The notes: generated by a model not told the origin, from the sequence alone. A stretch of DNA of 64,000 bases from Torymus aiolomorphi (GCA_036365515.1 CM070876.1:131404394-131468393), one strand, 5' to 3'; positions 24,135 to 35,571 are shown, counted from the stretch's first letter. Made by a program: numbers and translations.

Positions 24135-25645
24135 CAGGGTGTGTCAAAAGTTCCGGGACGGCCAGTTATCTCAGCGGGAATGCATTTTCAGAAAAAATGT
24201 TTCATACAAAAGATGTAGGATTTTTCCCTGGCTATCTTATGGTGACCTTGAATTTGACCTTGGGCTTGACCTTCAAGGTCATTTGAAGGTCAAGTCGAAT
24301 TTTTTAAATGGGAAGCCCCCTTTTTTATTGCGGAAACCGAAAGAGGGAAAAATTCTCTTTCCACCGATCTAAGATACATACGGGGTCAAATGTGATCTAG
24401 AGGTCGTTTCAAGGTCAAGTCGGTAAAATGAGGTCAAATTGATCTTTGGCAGTCCATAGCATGGAAACTAAGGGCGTTGGGAAAAAACTTTCCACACGAA
24501 AGTTTCCGCAAATCGAATGGAGCATCTGATGGTGATCTTGAATTTGACCTTGGGCTTGACCTTCAAGGTCATTTGAATGTCAAGTCGAATTTTTTGAATG
24601 GGAACCCTCTTTTTGTTGCAGAAATGCGGGCTACGGACCCATGGGTTTTCGGGGTCGCTGAACCCGTATCTGGGGTCGGTTTGCCCCGCTGGATCGACCC
24701 AAGGTCGTTCCAAGGTCAAACTAGAAGGAATTGCAGAAGGTGCTTAAAACCACGGACCCATGGGTTTTCGGGGTCGCTGAACCCGTATCTGGGGTCGGTT
24801 TGCCCCGTTGGGTCGACCCAAGGTCGTTCCAAGGTCAAACCAGAAGGAATTGCAGAAGGTGCTTGAAACCACGGACCCATGGGTTTTCGGGGTCGCTGAA
24901 CCCGTATCTGGGGTCGGTTTGCCCCGTTGGGTCGACCCAAGGTCGTTCCAAGGTCAGCGGTGATTAGCCAGGTCCCAAGTCTGGGTTTTGATCCAGAAAC
25001 GTTTGCACAAAAAATGTTTTATAACGCCCTGATACACGAAATTCGATGGGGTGTCCAGATGATCGGAGTATAAGAACGTTAACCTTCAAATGACCTTCGG
25101 CTCACTTTTAACCCCGTATGTATCTTACACCCCTGGAAAGGTAAGTTTTCCCGCATTTCTGCAACAAAAAGAGGGTTCCCATTCAAAAAATTCGATTTGA
25201 CCTTTAAATGACCTTGAAAGTCAAGCCCAAGGTCAAATTCATGGTCACCATCAGAAGCTCCATTCGATTTGCGGAAACTTTCGTATGGAAAGTTTTTTCC
25301 CAACGCCCTTAGTTTCCATGCTTTGGACTGCCCAAGATCAATTTGACCTCATTTTACCGACTTGACCTTGAAACGACCTCTAGATCACATTTGACCGCGT
25401 ATGTGCCTTATATCGTTGGAAAGAGAATTTTTCCCTCTTTCGGTTTGCGCAAGAAAAAAGGAGGGTTCCCATTTAAAAAATTCGACTTGACCTTCAAATG
25501 ACCTTGAAGGTCAAGCCCAAGGTCAAATTCAAGGTCACCATCAGATAGCCAGGGAAAAATCCTACATCTTTTGTATGAAACATTTTTTCCGAAAATGCAT
25601 TCCCGCTGAGATAACTGGCCGTCCCGGAACTTTTGACACACCCTG
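24135..25645. mobile_element. 1.5 kb foldback transposon rich in AAGGTCA sites
   Basis: The ends CAGGGTGTGTCAAAAGTTCC and GGAACTTTTGACACACCCTG are exact inverted repeats. The inverted arms continue for several hundred bases (about 24135-24620 against 25160-25645). TATA flanks both sides, consistent with a TA or TATA target. The arms and centre carry about twenty exact AAGGTCA or TGACCTT heptamers, several within TCAAGGTCA. No transposase ORF is visible, so it is non-autonomous. Confidence 0.8.
24625..24960 (+). repeat. Three direct repeats of about 119 bp
   Basis: ACGGACCCATGGGTTTTCGG begins units at 24632, 24752 and 24871. They lie inside the central region of the foldback element, and each contains TTCCAAGGTCA. 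ORFs spanning them merely repeat the translated unit. Confidence 0.9.
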
Positions 25646-26050
25646 TATATATATAAGCGTAAGATAGACGAACAACCGGAAGTGTCGTAAGAGCTGCAAA
25701 CCAGATATCTGAATAACAAGACGAAAAGTTCGGAAAGGAAACAGTACATAAAAAAATTCAGCTCTCTATATCTTTCGAACGAGATAATCTTTTTAAATAA
25801 AATCTTTTGATTTGAGTAGAGCAATGAAATTGCTTTCGATTAAGAGGGATATGTTATATACTAAAAGCTAACGCAATATACGTAAAAGCGCAATGAATTT
25901 TTCACACACCCATTTCAATGTATATGTAGCACGGGCCGCTCCTTCAGGCTTCTTCTATACTTGACTTCGGACCGTTCCCGCGCTCCTTGATAGTATATAG
26001 GTTGCGATATTAAAAATCAAAGTATTTAATATAAAAATTTTGGATTTTAA

Positions 26051-26409
26051 GGCCATGTGAAACCGTGAATTTCAATATTTTTTAAATCAACATTTAAACG
26101 TTTATTTGGAAAAAGACGAACGTCAAGCGCTCCGTACACGTAAACACTATATTCAGATTTTTTTTTGGGTGATTCTCTTGGTATTTTCATCAGATATCTA
26201 TGTTTGAAAAGTAGTTTAATTGCAGATTCCTACTTACCGACAGTACGGTTTTTATTTAATTAAATAAATTCTCATCACTTTTTTGGAAAAACACGAACGT
26301 CAAGCGCTCCGTATATGTTAATACTATACTCAGATTTTTTTTGGACGATTCTATTGGTATTTTCATGAGATATCCATGTTTGAAAATTATGTCGGTATTT
26401 CACATCACC
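26051..26409. mobile_element. piggyBac-type MITE (359 bp, TTAA target)
   Basis: Bounded by TTAA at 26047-26050 and 26410-26413. The ends GGCCATGTGAAA and TTTCACATCACC are imperfect inverted repeats. The matching point in copy 1 of the large repeat (about 912-920, GGATTTTAAAGTGG) has a single TTAA and no insert, which is a direct empty site. It contains an internal duplication of about 180 bp built on GAACGTCAAGCGCTCCGTA. No ORF. Confidence 0.88.
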
Positions 26410-28069
26410 TTAAAGTGGTAAGCTATGCTGAGCATGTATTAAAGAAACATTATCATTACATCTCAATGACTTTTCTGAAAACCAGTACGTAATACGAGAC
26501 TAAAAATATAACATACGATTTTTCGTAATATGACAAGCGATACTGTTTTTCGAGATATATTTACTTAATGAAAAACTTCCATGTTACTTGCATATTAATA
26601 TAGCCGTACATGCCGTCTACGTTTTTGTACAGTAGTATTTATATTATTATTTTGTTTTTTCGTAGTGTATACAAACTATGAAAAAGTTAAGCTTAATTAC
26701 ATTAAAAATAATTTAAATTTTGATTTGTTCCCCAAGTATTTTTAATATTTAAATTTTCTTATTTTACAGAAGAGAAGAAGCAAAACAAGAATTATGCGAA
26801 AAAGCGGCGTTGGGAAGAGAAGAGAAATGAAAAGGAAGATGCGGAAAATAAAAATAAAGAAAAATAGATAGAAAATTAAGAATAAAGATATTTTCATTTA
26901 ATTTTGTTGTTTTCCTAAATCGTATATAAATATCAATAAATAAATAAATTAAAAATACATGTAAGTCCTTTTTTGTACCGCAAGCACGATTTTCGCGTTT
27001 TTTGAACGTATTAATAGAGCCGAAAGCGATCACTTGTCGACCCGCGGGCGGTAAAAACTGAAAAGCGCCCGCTGCTCGCCGTAGCAGACGGTAAAAATCG
27101 AAAAGCGCCCGCTGCTCGCAGTAGCGGGCGGTAAAAATCGAAAAGCGCCCGGGGAGTTGTTCTACAACGATAAAACTCCGATATATCCACTGTGTATCAC
27201 AAAATCATATGGCGATAAACAAACTCCGTCACTTATAGAACATCTCCCCCCACTGCTCGCAGTGGCGGGCGGTAAAAATTCGAAAAGCGCCCGCTGTCGT
27301 TTTTTAATGGAGTTTTCAAGATTGTCTAAGAAAATCATCGATATTTTGAAAAAACGCAAAAATCTATACTTGCGGTACAAAAAATATGGTGTGCACCAAG
27401 GCCTAAGTGGGTTTTTTGACCTCGTGTGGTTGCAGTACTCGTTTTCGGTTCGCAAACGCACTCGCCTTCGGCTCGTGCTAGCTCACCTTCGAATCATACT
27501 GCAACCCCACACTCGGTCTAAAAAGACCCACTTTAAGCCTTTGGCCCACAATATACTATTACAGTGCCAACCCTTTGCCACAATTAGCCCTCCGAGTACC
27601 TGTACACTAAGCCAACTAATAAGTCAAAAAATCTTTTTTTCCAGAATTTCCTTAAGTATGTTGAAAAAAAAAATTATTAACGGTACTTATAATATAGATG
27701 AATTATTTCCATGAGGTGAAAATTATGTGCTCTCGGGAGTGCCCTATATTGTGGCCAGAGCGAAAACTATCCTATATTAAAAGGGAAATGGGTATGAGGA
27801 GGTAGCCATATGCTTTTACAGGTCAGTAATATTGCTGAGCAAAAAATATTATTGGTTGAAACATATAGAATCAATTTCAGAGAGTTCACTGATTGGCCAA
27901 AGTACAATTACTAGTAATACATCAAATTTAAAACATTTACAATATAAAAACTATTTTCCACCCAAAACAAGTGAGCAATCAATTATCTATCTGTTTTTTT
28001 TTTCACACGCGAAAAGTGGGCAGTCCAGCATACCTATCACAGACACCGTGAAATGAAATTCCTAAATAT

Positions 28070-28195
28070 CTCTGAAATACTTGTAGCGCACGCGAAATAC
28101 TCCTAACATAGGCAAAAATCACGTAGCGTATGCAAAATGCTGCGTAACGTAAGCGAAACTGGCGTACGCGCGAGGCACGTAGCTTACGCGAAATG
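28070..28195 (+). repeat. GCGTACGCGAAAT minisatellite, copy 2 array 1
   Basis: A contracted version of 3360-3665: the segment between CATAGGCAAAAATCAC and TGCAAAATGCTGCG is missing relative to copy 1. Confidence 0.7.
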
Positions 28196-28964
28196 CCTAT
28201 ACACACATTTTAATAGATTTGTGGATAGTAATAAGTCTTTCCCTGTCCTAAATTATAAATATTAATTACAGTTAATAACTGTTCAAAAACTTATTAGAAC
28301 TGTTTGAATCTTTTTATAAGTATTACAAAATTTAGGATTATATTCTGGACACATTTTTTCTAATTATAATAGTTTATAACAGTTTCAAATAGTATCTGAA
28401 AGTTTTAAGCAGTTTGAAACAGTATCAAATAATATTGAACTTGATTTTTAAAAAATATTGTAAAGAATTAATAAATTGTTATTATTAATAATAATAATCA
28501 ATAATTATTATTATATTATTATGATTATTGTATTCATAATAATCAATTAATAATTAATTATATTATTTAATATTTTTAGTCTTTATTTATTATCTAATTA
28601 TTAGTTTACTTCAGTTCAGTTTACTTTTCCTACTCGTTTTTTTGACACCTTTACTGATTAGGAATGTACAGTCTTCTGAAATGGGAAGAACCACATACAA
28701 AGTACCTACTGAAAAAATAATAAACATTTGTCAAAAAATGTATTGAGTATTTGAAGGAAACAAAAGTATTTTATCGCTATCATAACTAATTATTTTAATA
28801 CTCAAAACCACTAAAAAAAACTAAAACCATTAAAAAAAAAAGTAATAGCCCTGTAAATTTTACTCCGTCGCTGGTATATGATGTATTTGTAGATTGTTAA
28901 CATTTAATTTTATAAATTAGAGCAACAATAATAACACTATCTGCAGAAAGGCCCTGTAAGCATA

Positions 28965-29340
28965 CACGAAACACTGGTAGCGTATACGAAATGCCCCGTA
29001 GCGTACGCGAAATCGTTCATAGCACGGACGAAATACTTGTAGCGTACGCGAAATCCTTCACAGCACACACGAAAATACTCGTAGCTTACGCGAAATTCTA
29101 CGTAGCGTACACGAAGTGATCAACGGCACTCATAAATACTCGTAGCGTACGCGAAATGCTCCATAGTACACACTCCATACTAGTAGCGTACGCGAAAGAC
29201 ACGTAAGTAGCGTACGCGAAAGACACGTAAGTAGCCTACGCGAAAGACACGTAAGTAGCGTACGCGAAAGACACGTAAGTAGCGTGCGCGAAATCGTTCA
29301 TAGCACGCATGAAATACTCGTAGCGTATGCGAAATACGGC
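28965..29340 (+). repeat. GCGTACGCGAAAT minisatellite, copy 2 array 2
   Basis: Counterpart of 5075-5390, with about four additional AAAGACACGTAAGTAGCG units around 29190-29285. Evidence of recent unit expansion. Confidence 0.75.
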
Positions 29341-29456
29341 TTAAATATCGCGCTTACCCTAACTGTAGCAAATTCTATTGCCATGAAGTTGGCTCCGGTA
29401 CAAAAGAACTAGGATCCAGTTTATTCCCGATTCGGAACTTCCGGGGTCCATCACTG

Positions 29457-30826
29457 GTTATGAACTACGTTTTCGCGAACGACTAGCGTAGCATTTAGGC
29501 CGATTCTACAATAATACTTTCGATTTAAAAGATTAATTCTAAAATAAACAATAAATTAATTCCGATAGGTATTTAAATTCACTTAATTAACCAGATTAAT
29601 AATTCTAATAAATAGATAACTAATTCCCGATAACCCGAATAAAATAAGTGATTAATTAATTAAATAATAATCAGGTGGCCGACAATTAACAACTAATCCG
29701 AGAAGTAACAATTACGTGATGAGTATTAGAAACAATCCGTGATAATAACGGCGCACCTAATAATAATTAATTAGAAAAGCTCGCTCAGGTAGGGAATAAC
29801 TCTGTTACAGGAACTGCTTTCGTGGAAATTACCAAGGGCAAGCGAAAAGACGAAAACTCTTCTAGGAAATATTCTATATGTCAAAAATACCAAGAAGTCA
29901 AATTCCAACGGTCAAAAAGCACTTAAGAGAGAAAGCACACCCAAGGTCAAAAGGGTCGACGCGTAAATAACTCGAGAGTCCAACATGTAAACACTTCCGA
30001 GAATCAATTAGCCACTTCAAGGTCAACAATTCCAAGAATGCGTTAGCGAGCGCGACCCACCGGAGTAAATACTTCTGAGAATCCATTAGCGAGGAGCGTA
30101 AACACTTCCGAGAATCCATTAGCGAGGAGCGTAAACACTTCCGAGAATCATTGCACAATGGCGTAACAGCCCAACGGCCCGAGCCATGGTCAACAGCCAA
30201 TCACAGACTAGCGGCGTCGTACGCCACGGGAGGGAAGCGGTCCGTCACCCGCTGCTCATCGCTCTCGACCCTGTTTTCTGGTCTGGGGCCCCTCCATCGC
30301 CACTCTCCCCACTTGGGAGTGGGGGGAGGCTTCTGAGGCAACCCGGCGCCCTACAGCCTCTACACCATACTGCTTCCCACTACTAACCTGAAGCTGCCAA
30401 CCAATAGCGTTCCATCGTCAACGGCTCAAGGTCCGCGCCAAGAATATAAAAGAAGAGCGCCGAGCCGCCGGAGTCAGTTGCTACCGAGCACATGAGACGC
30501 TTAGTAGCTAGAGCTTGAGTCGTTATCAATATTTTTGTTACTCTGCTGCACTTTGTGCATGTTGCGCCCAGAAGCTTTAAATAGTCATTTAATTGTATAG
30601 CGTCACGATTTTCAAGTTTATTTTATTTGTCAAAGTCTACAAGTATTTATTTAAATTAAATAAACTCCAAAGTTAAAGTTTATTTGTTCTAGTTCTCATT
30701 TAAAGTTCCCGCAATTCCTTGCGCTTTAGCGCTTCATCGAACAACGAACCCACAATTTAATTGGTCAACGAGGCGACCATTGCAGAAGCGCATTTCTGCT
30801 CCCAGACCCCGACTCGGGTCGTAACA
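29457..30826 (+). repeat. Gypsy-1 5' LTR (about 1.37 kb)
   Basis: Near-identical to 36254-37590. It ends in GTCGTAACA, after which a TGG-starting candidate primer site lies at 30832. A promoter is visible: TATAAAAG at about 30443 and an initiator-like TCAGTTG at about 30473. The 5' copy has one extra unit of a GAGCGTAAACACTTCCGAGA direct repeat near 30090-30150. No clear target duplication is seen. Confidence 0.85.
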
Positions 30827-30831
30827 ATTTT

Positions 30832-30848
30832 TGGTGACATCGGTGGGA
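30832..30848 (+). promoter_or_regulatory. Gypsy-1 candidate primer-binding site
   Basis: TGGTGACATCGGTGGGA begins 5 bp after the LTR end. The TGG start matches a tRNA 3' CCA end, and the shape resembles the TGGTGACCCCGAC site of Gypsy-2 in this window. The tRNA is not determined. Confidence 0.55.
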
Positions 30849-31296
30849 TTGTTCGAAGGATTGCAAGGGAAAAGATCCAAGGAGAAGAGGAAGAAGTCCA
30901 TTATTGTGTTCTTTCCAGGGTTTTTGAGCTGTGGTTTCCCCTGGGATGCGGGCGAATGCTGGAGCACTTGATTGGGAAGTTGGGTCCAGAGCAGCAATAA
31001 GAGAGAGAAATCCCCAACCAATCAAGGATCAAGGACTTCATGAACGCCAACAACAGAACTCCACCAAATTCGAGAGAAAACACCCCGGATTCAGGATACG
31101 ATAGTGGGTCGAATAATATAACTCCAAGGTCACCAGCATCGATCACGAGTCTCCAGCATCTGTAACAAGTCACCAGCACCGGTCACGAGGTTCCAGAGCC
31201 TACTACGAGTGCCCAGCTTCTGGCCAAAGCACCAAGGCCATCTGCGAGACAGCGAATAACCCAAGCTAAGTACCTGAGCGAGCGAATAGTGTAAAA

Positions 31297-32277
31297 ATGT
31301 CGGGAAATAATCAAAAATCATTGAGAGAATTATCGAGTAATGAGGAGTTGAATTTATCAGCCGCGCTAGGTTCCTTGACATTATCAGATTACAGCGGGAT
31401 TAATTTTCGGACGGATGTAACTAGTATTTTTGATTTAACATCAATCTCTAATAGGTGTAATAATATAAATAGAAATCCAAAAAATAAAATGGTAGTCCGG
31501 GAATCACGAGTTATCTATAAAAAGACTACTGAAGTCACGCGAATCATCCCTAAGGTTAATGGTAGGAATATATCAGTAAATAAAGTTATAAGAAGATGTA
31601 GAGACGCGGGAAAATTCGTCAATCCAAATGATAAAACATGCTTTTTAAAATTAGTAAAATCTCGTATTACAGGTAAAGCCAAAAATCACTTATAATTAAA
31701 TATTTTTAAAGATTTAGACCAATTGTTATCCGAGTTGGAACATTTTACACAAATACGACCCAATATTGCGCGAGCCATACAATGCCCTCAGGAAAATGTA
31801 TCGGAATATGGTTTAAAGATTATAAAAAGATTTAATCCCGTAGTAACCTATGAGATGATTGAGGGGATCAGTAATACCGATGTCGAGTGTTTTAACTTCG
31901 TAGAGAAGGAATTACCTACTCTTGAGTTTCCAATTAATACCGCGATAAATTGCGAGCGTCGAAAAGAATTAAATGGAAATATGTCAAGCGGATATCGGAG
32001 AAAATTTTATTCACATATTAACGATCCCGGAAATGAGGATACTTCCGCGAATAAGGAATTTAGGTGTTATCAATGCGGTAATCCAGGTCATGGTTTTCGA
32101 CGTTGTCCCATATATATAAGAAAACGCAAATCAAAATTCTGTAATTATTGCAGAATCCACGGGCATAATTTTAATGTATGTAGGAAACGGGTAAATCAGT
32201 ATCAAAGTTCGTATTCTTATCATAACAATAATATACGTCCTTTAACCCAACAGCGGTTCGCCATCCGGGCGCAATGA
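31297..32277 (+). pseudogene. Gypsy-1 gag, one in-frame stop
   Basis: Gag packages element RNA. A single reading frame runs from ATG at 31297 to 32277, interrupted only by TAA at 31693-31695. The C-terminal part has two CCHC zinc knuckles, CYQCGNPGHGFRRC and CNYCRIHGHNFNVC, separated by a basic stretch. The N-terminal half is Ser/Asn-rich. The lone stop suggests either recent decay or read-through, and decay is likelier given the ruined pol region. Confidence 0.8.
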
Positions 32278-32371
32278 TAAACCCTCAGATCCCTCCGGCT
32301 CTAATGTCATTATTATTACCGCCACCATTTTCCAAGATGTAAAAATCCCCTATTGTTGCATTCTCGAATGA

Positions 32372-32424
32372 GGATTTAGTTAAAGGTACATCGCTGTTTC
32401 TCTTAGATACGGGTTTTGAATGAA
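32372..32424 (+). pseudogene. Gypsy-1 protease relic
   Basis: A short frame reads SLFLLDTGF just before a stop. LFLLDTG is the usual retropepsin active-site strand. It sits directly downstream of gag, the expected position. The rest of the protease is unrecognisable. Confidence 0.5.
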
Positions 32425-32573
32425 ATAACATCAAACGTAGCTAGTCCACAAAGCCGGGAAAATTAATATAAACGCGGTTGCACTTTCAGGGAATCCCGTG
32501 TATCCACACAACCTACTCCTGTTCCACCATTTCTCTACCCAGAAGTATTGTTCCCCGAGACAAATATCGAAAA

Positions 32574-33458
32574 ATGTTCCGTCTTACAAGTGCAAAGTCT
32601 CTGGAACGAATTCCTGAAGGGGACAGGGATCCCGAATTAACTCACACTCTGACAAGAATGAACAATGGACTGACAGACGATTACGGACCCATCACACTAC
32701 ACCATACTACATTACCACGCATTAGTCCTGATCAAAGGATTAATAACAGTAACACTGATAATAACACATTGGTTACGAGAACCGTGATCGCCCTAGAGCA
32801 TAGGGATAATAGTTTAGAACGACCGGTTGCGGAGGCCGCATTTGATGCCCTCGAAAGGGGAGAATTTAGCATTGAACCGGTCATGGGTAGCATGCCGATG
32901 CCCTCGCAAGAGGAGGTTAGGACTAAAGTCGTACAATACATGACTGGAGCTCTCGGGTACGATGAGAGTATAGCCAGAGGGAAATCCTCAGCGGGTGGGG
33001 ATAGTGGACCAGGTGCGGAGGACGAACCGGTGCTCTTATGGCTTCCGGGAAGGTTAGGGCCGGGGACCCAAAAGGAAAATTCCTATCAAGAAATCCCGTC
33101 TGGCATTATTGGGTGGTCAGAAAAGAACCCGGTTAGAGGATGTACTACCGATGCTCCTGGAGGTCATGAGAAGGTTAGGGCCGGGGACCCAAAAGGAAAA
33201 TTCCTATCAAGACATCCTGTCAGGCAAAGTAGGGATGAAATAATACATACAAATAACAACATAACTAACAAATATTATACCAACACCCACACACTAATCA
33301 CACACACAAGTCTTCCCCGAGTCGAGTCGAGCTCCCTTCCCGGACGGCAGACGTACATATCATCACCGGGACGAGCCGCACAACGCGCGCTCTCCGGGCA
33401 CACTAATCACACACGCACGCACGCCATCGACGATCACAATACAGTTCCCGTATCCTAG
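32574..33458 (+). CDS. Unassigned 295-codon ORF in Gypsy-1
   Basis: Open from ATG at 32574 (the frame is open from 32478 with only a TTG start) to 33458. I do not recognise a family. The middle (about codons 75-135) is acidic and helix-like, including VRTKVVQYMTGALGYDESIA. The C-terminal third is Thr/His/Asn-rich. A direct repeat of about 50 bp, AGGTTAGGGCCGGGGACCCA and following, occurs at 33049 and 33172 in different frames, which argues that part of the ORF is non-coding repeat. It takes the place of the missing RT region. Confidence 0.3.
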   Translation: MFRLTSAKSLERIPEGDRDPELTHTLTRMNNGLTDDYGPITLHHTTLPRISPDQRINNSNTDNNTLVTRTVIALEHRDNSLERPVAEAAFDALERGEFSIEPVMGSMPMPSQEEVRTKVVQYMTGALGYDESIARGKSSAGGDSGPGAEDEPVLLWLPGRLGPGTQKENSYQEIPSGIIGWSEKNPVRGCTTDAPGGHEKVRAGDPKGKFLSRHPVRQSRDEIIHTNNNITNKYYTNTHTLITHTSLPRVESSSLPGRQTYISSPGRAAQRALSGHTNHTRTHAIDDHNTVPVS

Positions 33459-33588
33459 AAAAGGATCCAAGAACTCAGATCACAAGACAGAGATACCCAA
33501 GACCTCAATTGGTCCAACCAAAGAACCCGTACAACTCAGAGAAAGAAGAGAAAGTCACAACACCTCGGATAATGAGGAGGAGTGTCCT

Positions 33589-33917
33589 ATGATAATTAAA
33601 GTCAATTCATGTACCATACGACCCCACGTAGATAATATAGAACATATTTTATTAATAACACCCGTCGAATACTCGCGAGATCAGTTCTTGATGAAACGCG
33701 ATAACATAGCACACTTCATGTCCGTCGATTGCGAAATAAGTACCCCTATTTGTCAACAGCTAGTCGATTTGGAGATGATAGATGTAGAAAAATAAAAAAT
33801 GAACCCATTAGTATAGGCGCGATAGTACAAACCAATTTATCCATCGGTCAAATTATATGTTCATTATTTGCAAAGGAAAAATCGAATGAGACAGCGACCG
33901 CAGTTATAATGTTTTAA
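33589..33917 (+). pseudogene. Macro-domain-like relic in Gypsy-1 pol
   Basis: Macro domains bind or hydrolyse ADP-ribose. Residues around IAHFMSVDCEISTPICQQL, then after a one-base frameshift at about 33793 ISIGAIVQTNLSIGQIICSL and LFAKEK, follow the order of the macro-domain core: the IAHxVSxD strand, a helix with a short residue where others have GIA, a G-x-(V/I) strand, then I..L..KEK. From memory, several insect Gypsy elements carry such a domain between RNase H and integrase, which would fit its place here upstream of the integrase tail. The ligand loop and C-terminal half are missing, so activity is unlikely. The assignment is by pattern only. Confidence 0.5.
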
Positions 33918-33954
33918 ATTCTTAGACTCTCTTTACACACGAACAGACACGCGC

Positions 33955-34160
33955 GTGCAAACACGCACACACACTAGTGCATTCTTTTCTATCTTTTTCT
34001 CTTCATCTTTCACACCCCCGCGACCACAATCATTAGACTCTTTTCCCCCCCTCCCAAATATACACACACACCTCTTCATGCAAACAAGCATACGCATATT
34101 CTATAATTCTATTTTTTCCTCTTCATCGTTCACACCCCCGCGAAAACAATCCTGAGACCA
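33955..34160 (+). repeat. CA-rich low-complexity with CTTCATC.TTCACACCCCCGCG repeats
   Basis: Two copies of TTCTATTTTTTCCTCTTCATC-like sequence followed by CACACCCCCGCG occur at about 33985-34022 and 34108-34143. A third, weaker copy is at 34990-35035. Embedded in CA-rich sequence. The ORFs here are low-complexity. Confidence 0.65.
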
Positions 34161-34189
34161 GGGTTCGAAATGATTAATTGAAATTTAAA

Positions 34190-34870
34190 TAAATTACATC
34201 GTTTAATTGAGGGTTGGATCTCTGATTAGAATTCGTTTGGTTGAGAATTGAATTTTGGATTTTTGATTAGGGTTCGTTTAGTTGAGAATTAGGGGTTTAA
34301 TCTTTAGTTGGAGCTCGTTTAGTTGAAGATTGAAGGTTTGATTTTTGATTAAGCCTCGTTTGATTGGCAATTGAATTATAGTCTTTGATTGAAGTTCGTT
34401 TAATTGAGAGTTAGGGGTGTGATCTTTAATTGAAGCTTGTTTAGTTAATAGTTGGAAGTTTGATTCTTGGTTAAACCAGTTTTGGTTGGGGATTAGATTT
34501 TGGCAAGAATGAGCCTCTGGCTCGAATCCGAGGTCATTCTGGTGGTTTTGCGACCAGTTGATTTCGATTTTGAGATTTTCACGCCTCTTGCTCGAATCCA
34601 GGGTTCAAATAATTGACTGGAATTTGGATTAATTACCCCTTTCATTTGAGAATTAGAATTTGGATCTTTAATTGAGGCTCGTTTGTTTGAGAATTAGAGG
34701 TTTGGTCTTTGATTTAGCACGCGTTTAGCTGAGAATCAGGAGTTTAGTCTTTGATAGGACTCGTTTGATTGGGAGTTGAATTTTTGATCTTTGATTGGAC
34801 GAGCATTTGGTTGGAAATTTGGTTTTTGGTTCTAGATTGGACGGGTTTTGCAATTGGAAGTTTGATTATT
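34190..34870 (+). repeat. Degenerate 41-43 bp minisatellite (CGTTTAGTTGAGAATT)
   Basis: CTCGTTT(A/G)(G/A)TTGAGAATT and (A/T)TC(T/A)TTGATT alternate with a period of roughly 41-43 bp for at least ten units, with an interruption at 34495-34620. It replaces coding sequence within the Gypsy-1 internal region. Confidence 0.75.
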
Positions 34871-35186
34871 CATTGAAAGATGAATAATTCAATATTTTTC
34901 GAACCCTGCCTGAGCCCTATACACAAATCCGATTCTTTATGTCTCTCCTTACTCACACCCAAACAGCCGCACGTGCATACACACATATATTCCTTATTTC
35001 TATCTTTTTCTCTTCATCTCTCACACCCCTGCACACATTCGTTAAATCCTGTACCCACACATACTCGCACACGCATATGCAAATACTCTTGATTTTCATC
35101 TCCTTGCGTATACATTTCATATATTCGCTACATACATGCGCTCACACAGCCTTAGACACATATATCTATTTTTACATTTCGCACCC

Positions 35187-35571
35187 CGCATGAATTAATT
35201 TTCGGACAAAAGGCGTGTTTACCCTCGGAGTTTGAAACAAGAACCGTAGAAAAAACATACGAAATGTACTTAGACGAACTAATATTTAAATTAAATAATA
35301 CTCAGAGTATGGCAAATGCACGATTGATGAAAGCGAAAGAACGATCTAAGCAATATTATGACCAGAAGCTAAATGTGAAAGATTTTAAGGTCGGAGAAGA
35401 CGTATATTTGCTAAAAGAGCCGCGAATAGGTAAATTTGACGAACAATATGCGGGTCATTATAAAATAATTGAATTAATAAACGATAGGACCGCGAAAATA
35501 GATTAGGGAATAACAGAACAAAAGTAGTCCATGTGGACAAACTAAAACACGCGTGTTTACGACCCAACTAA
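35187..35571 (+). pseudogene. Gypsy-1 integrase C-terminal tail
   Basis: A frame containing YDQKLNVKDFKVGEDVYLLK and then GKFDEQYAGHYKIIEL is the typical beta-barrel tail of Gypsy integrases. The end continues in another frame as VVHVDKLKHACLRPN before TAA at 35569. The catalytic core upstream is absent. One frameshift lies at about 35505. Confidence 0.8.

Larger units (their letters stand above)
25655..29456 (+). repeat. Large dispersed repeat, copy 2
   Basis: Aligns with 516-5450 (see that entry). It lacks both hairpin plus TIR insertions but carries a MITE at 26051-26409. Region 28600-28885 (including a TTACTTCAGTTCAGTTTACT stretch) has no counterpart in copy 1, where element B lies. It ends at CATCACTGG, where Gypsy-1 begins. 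Confidence 0.8.

Noticed and set aside
24477..24967. 129-codon ORF with a repeated segment
   Set aside because: It follows the 119 bp tandem repeat of a non-autonomous transposon.
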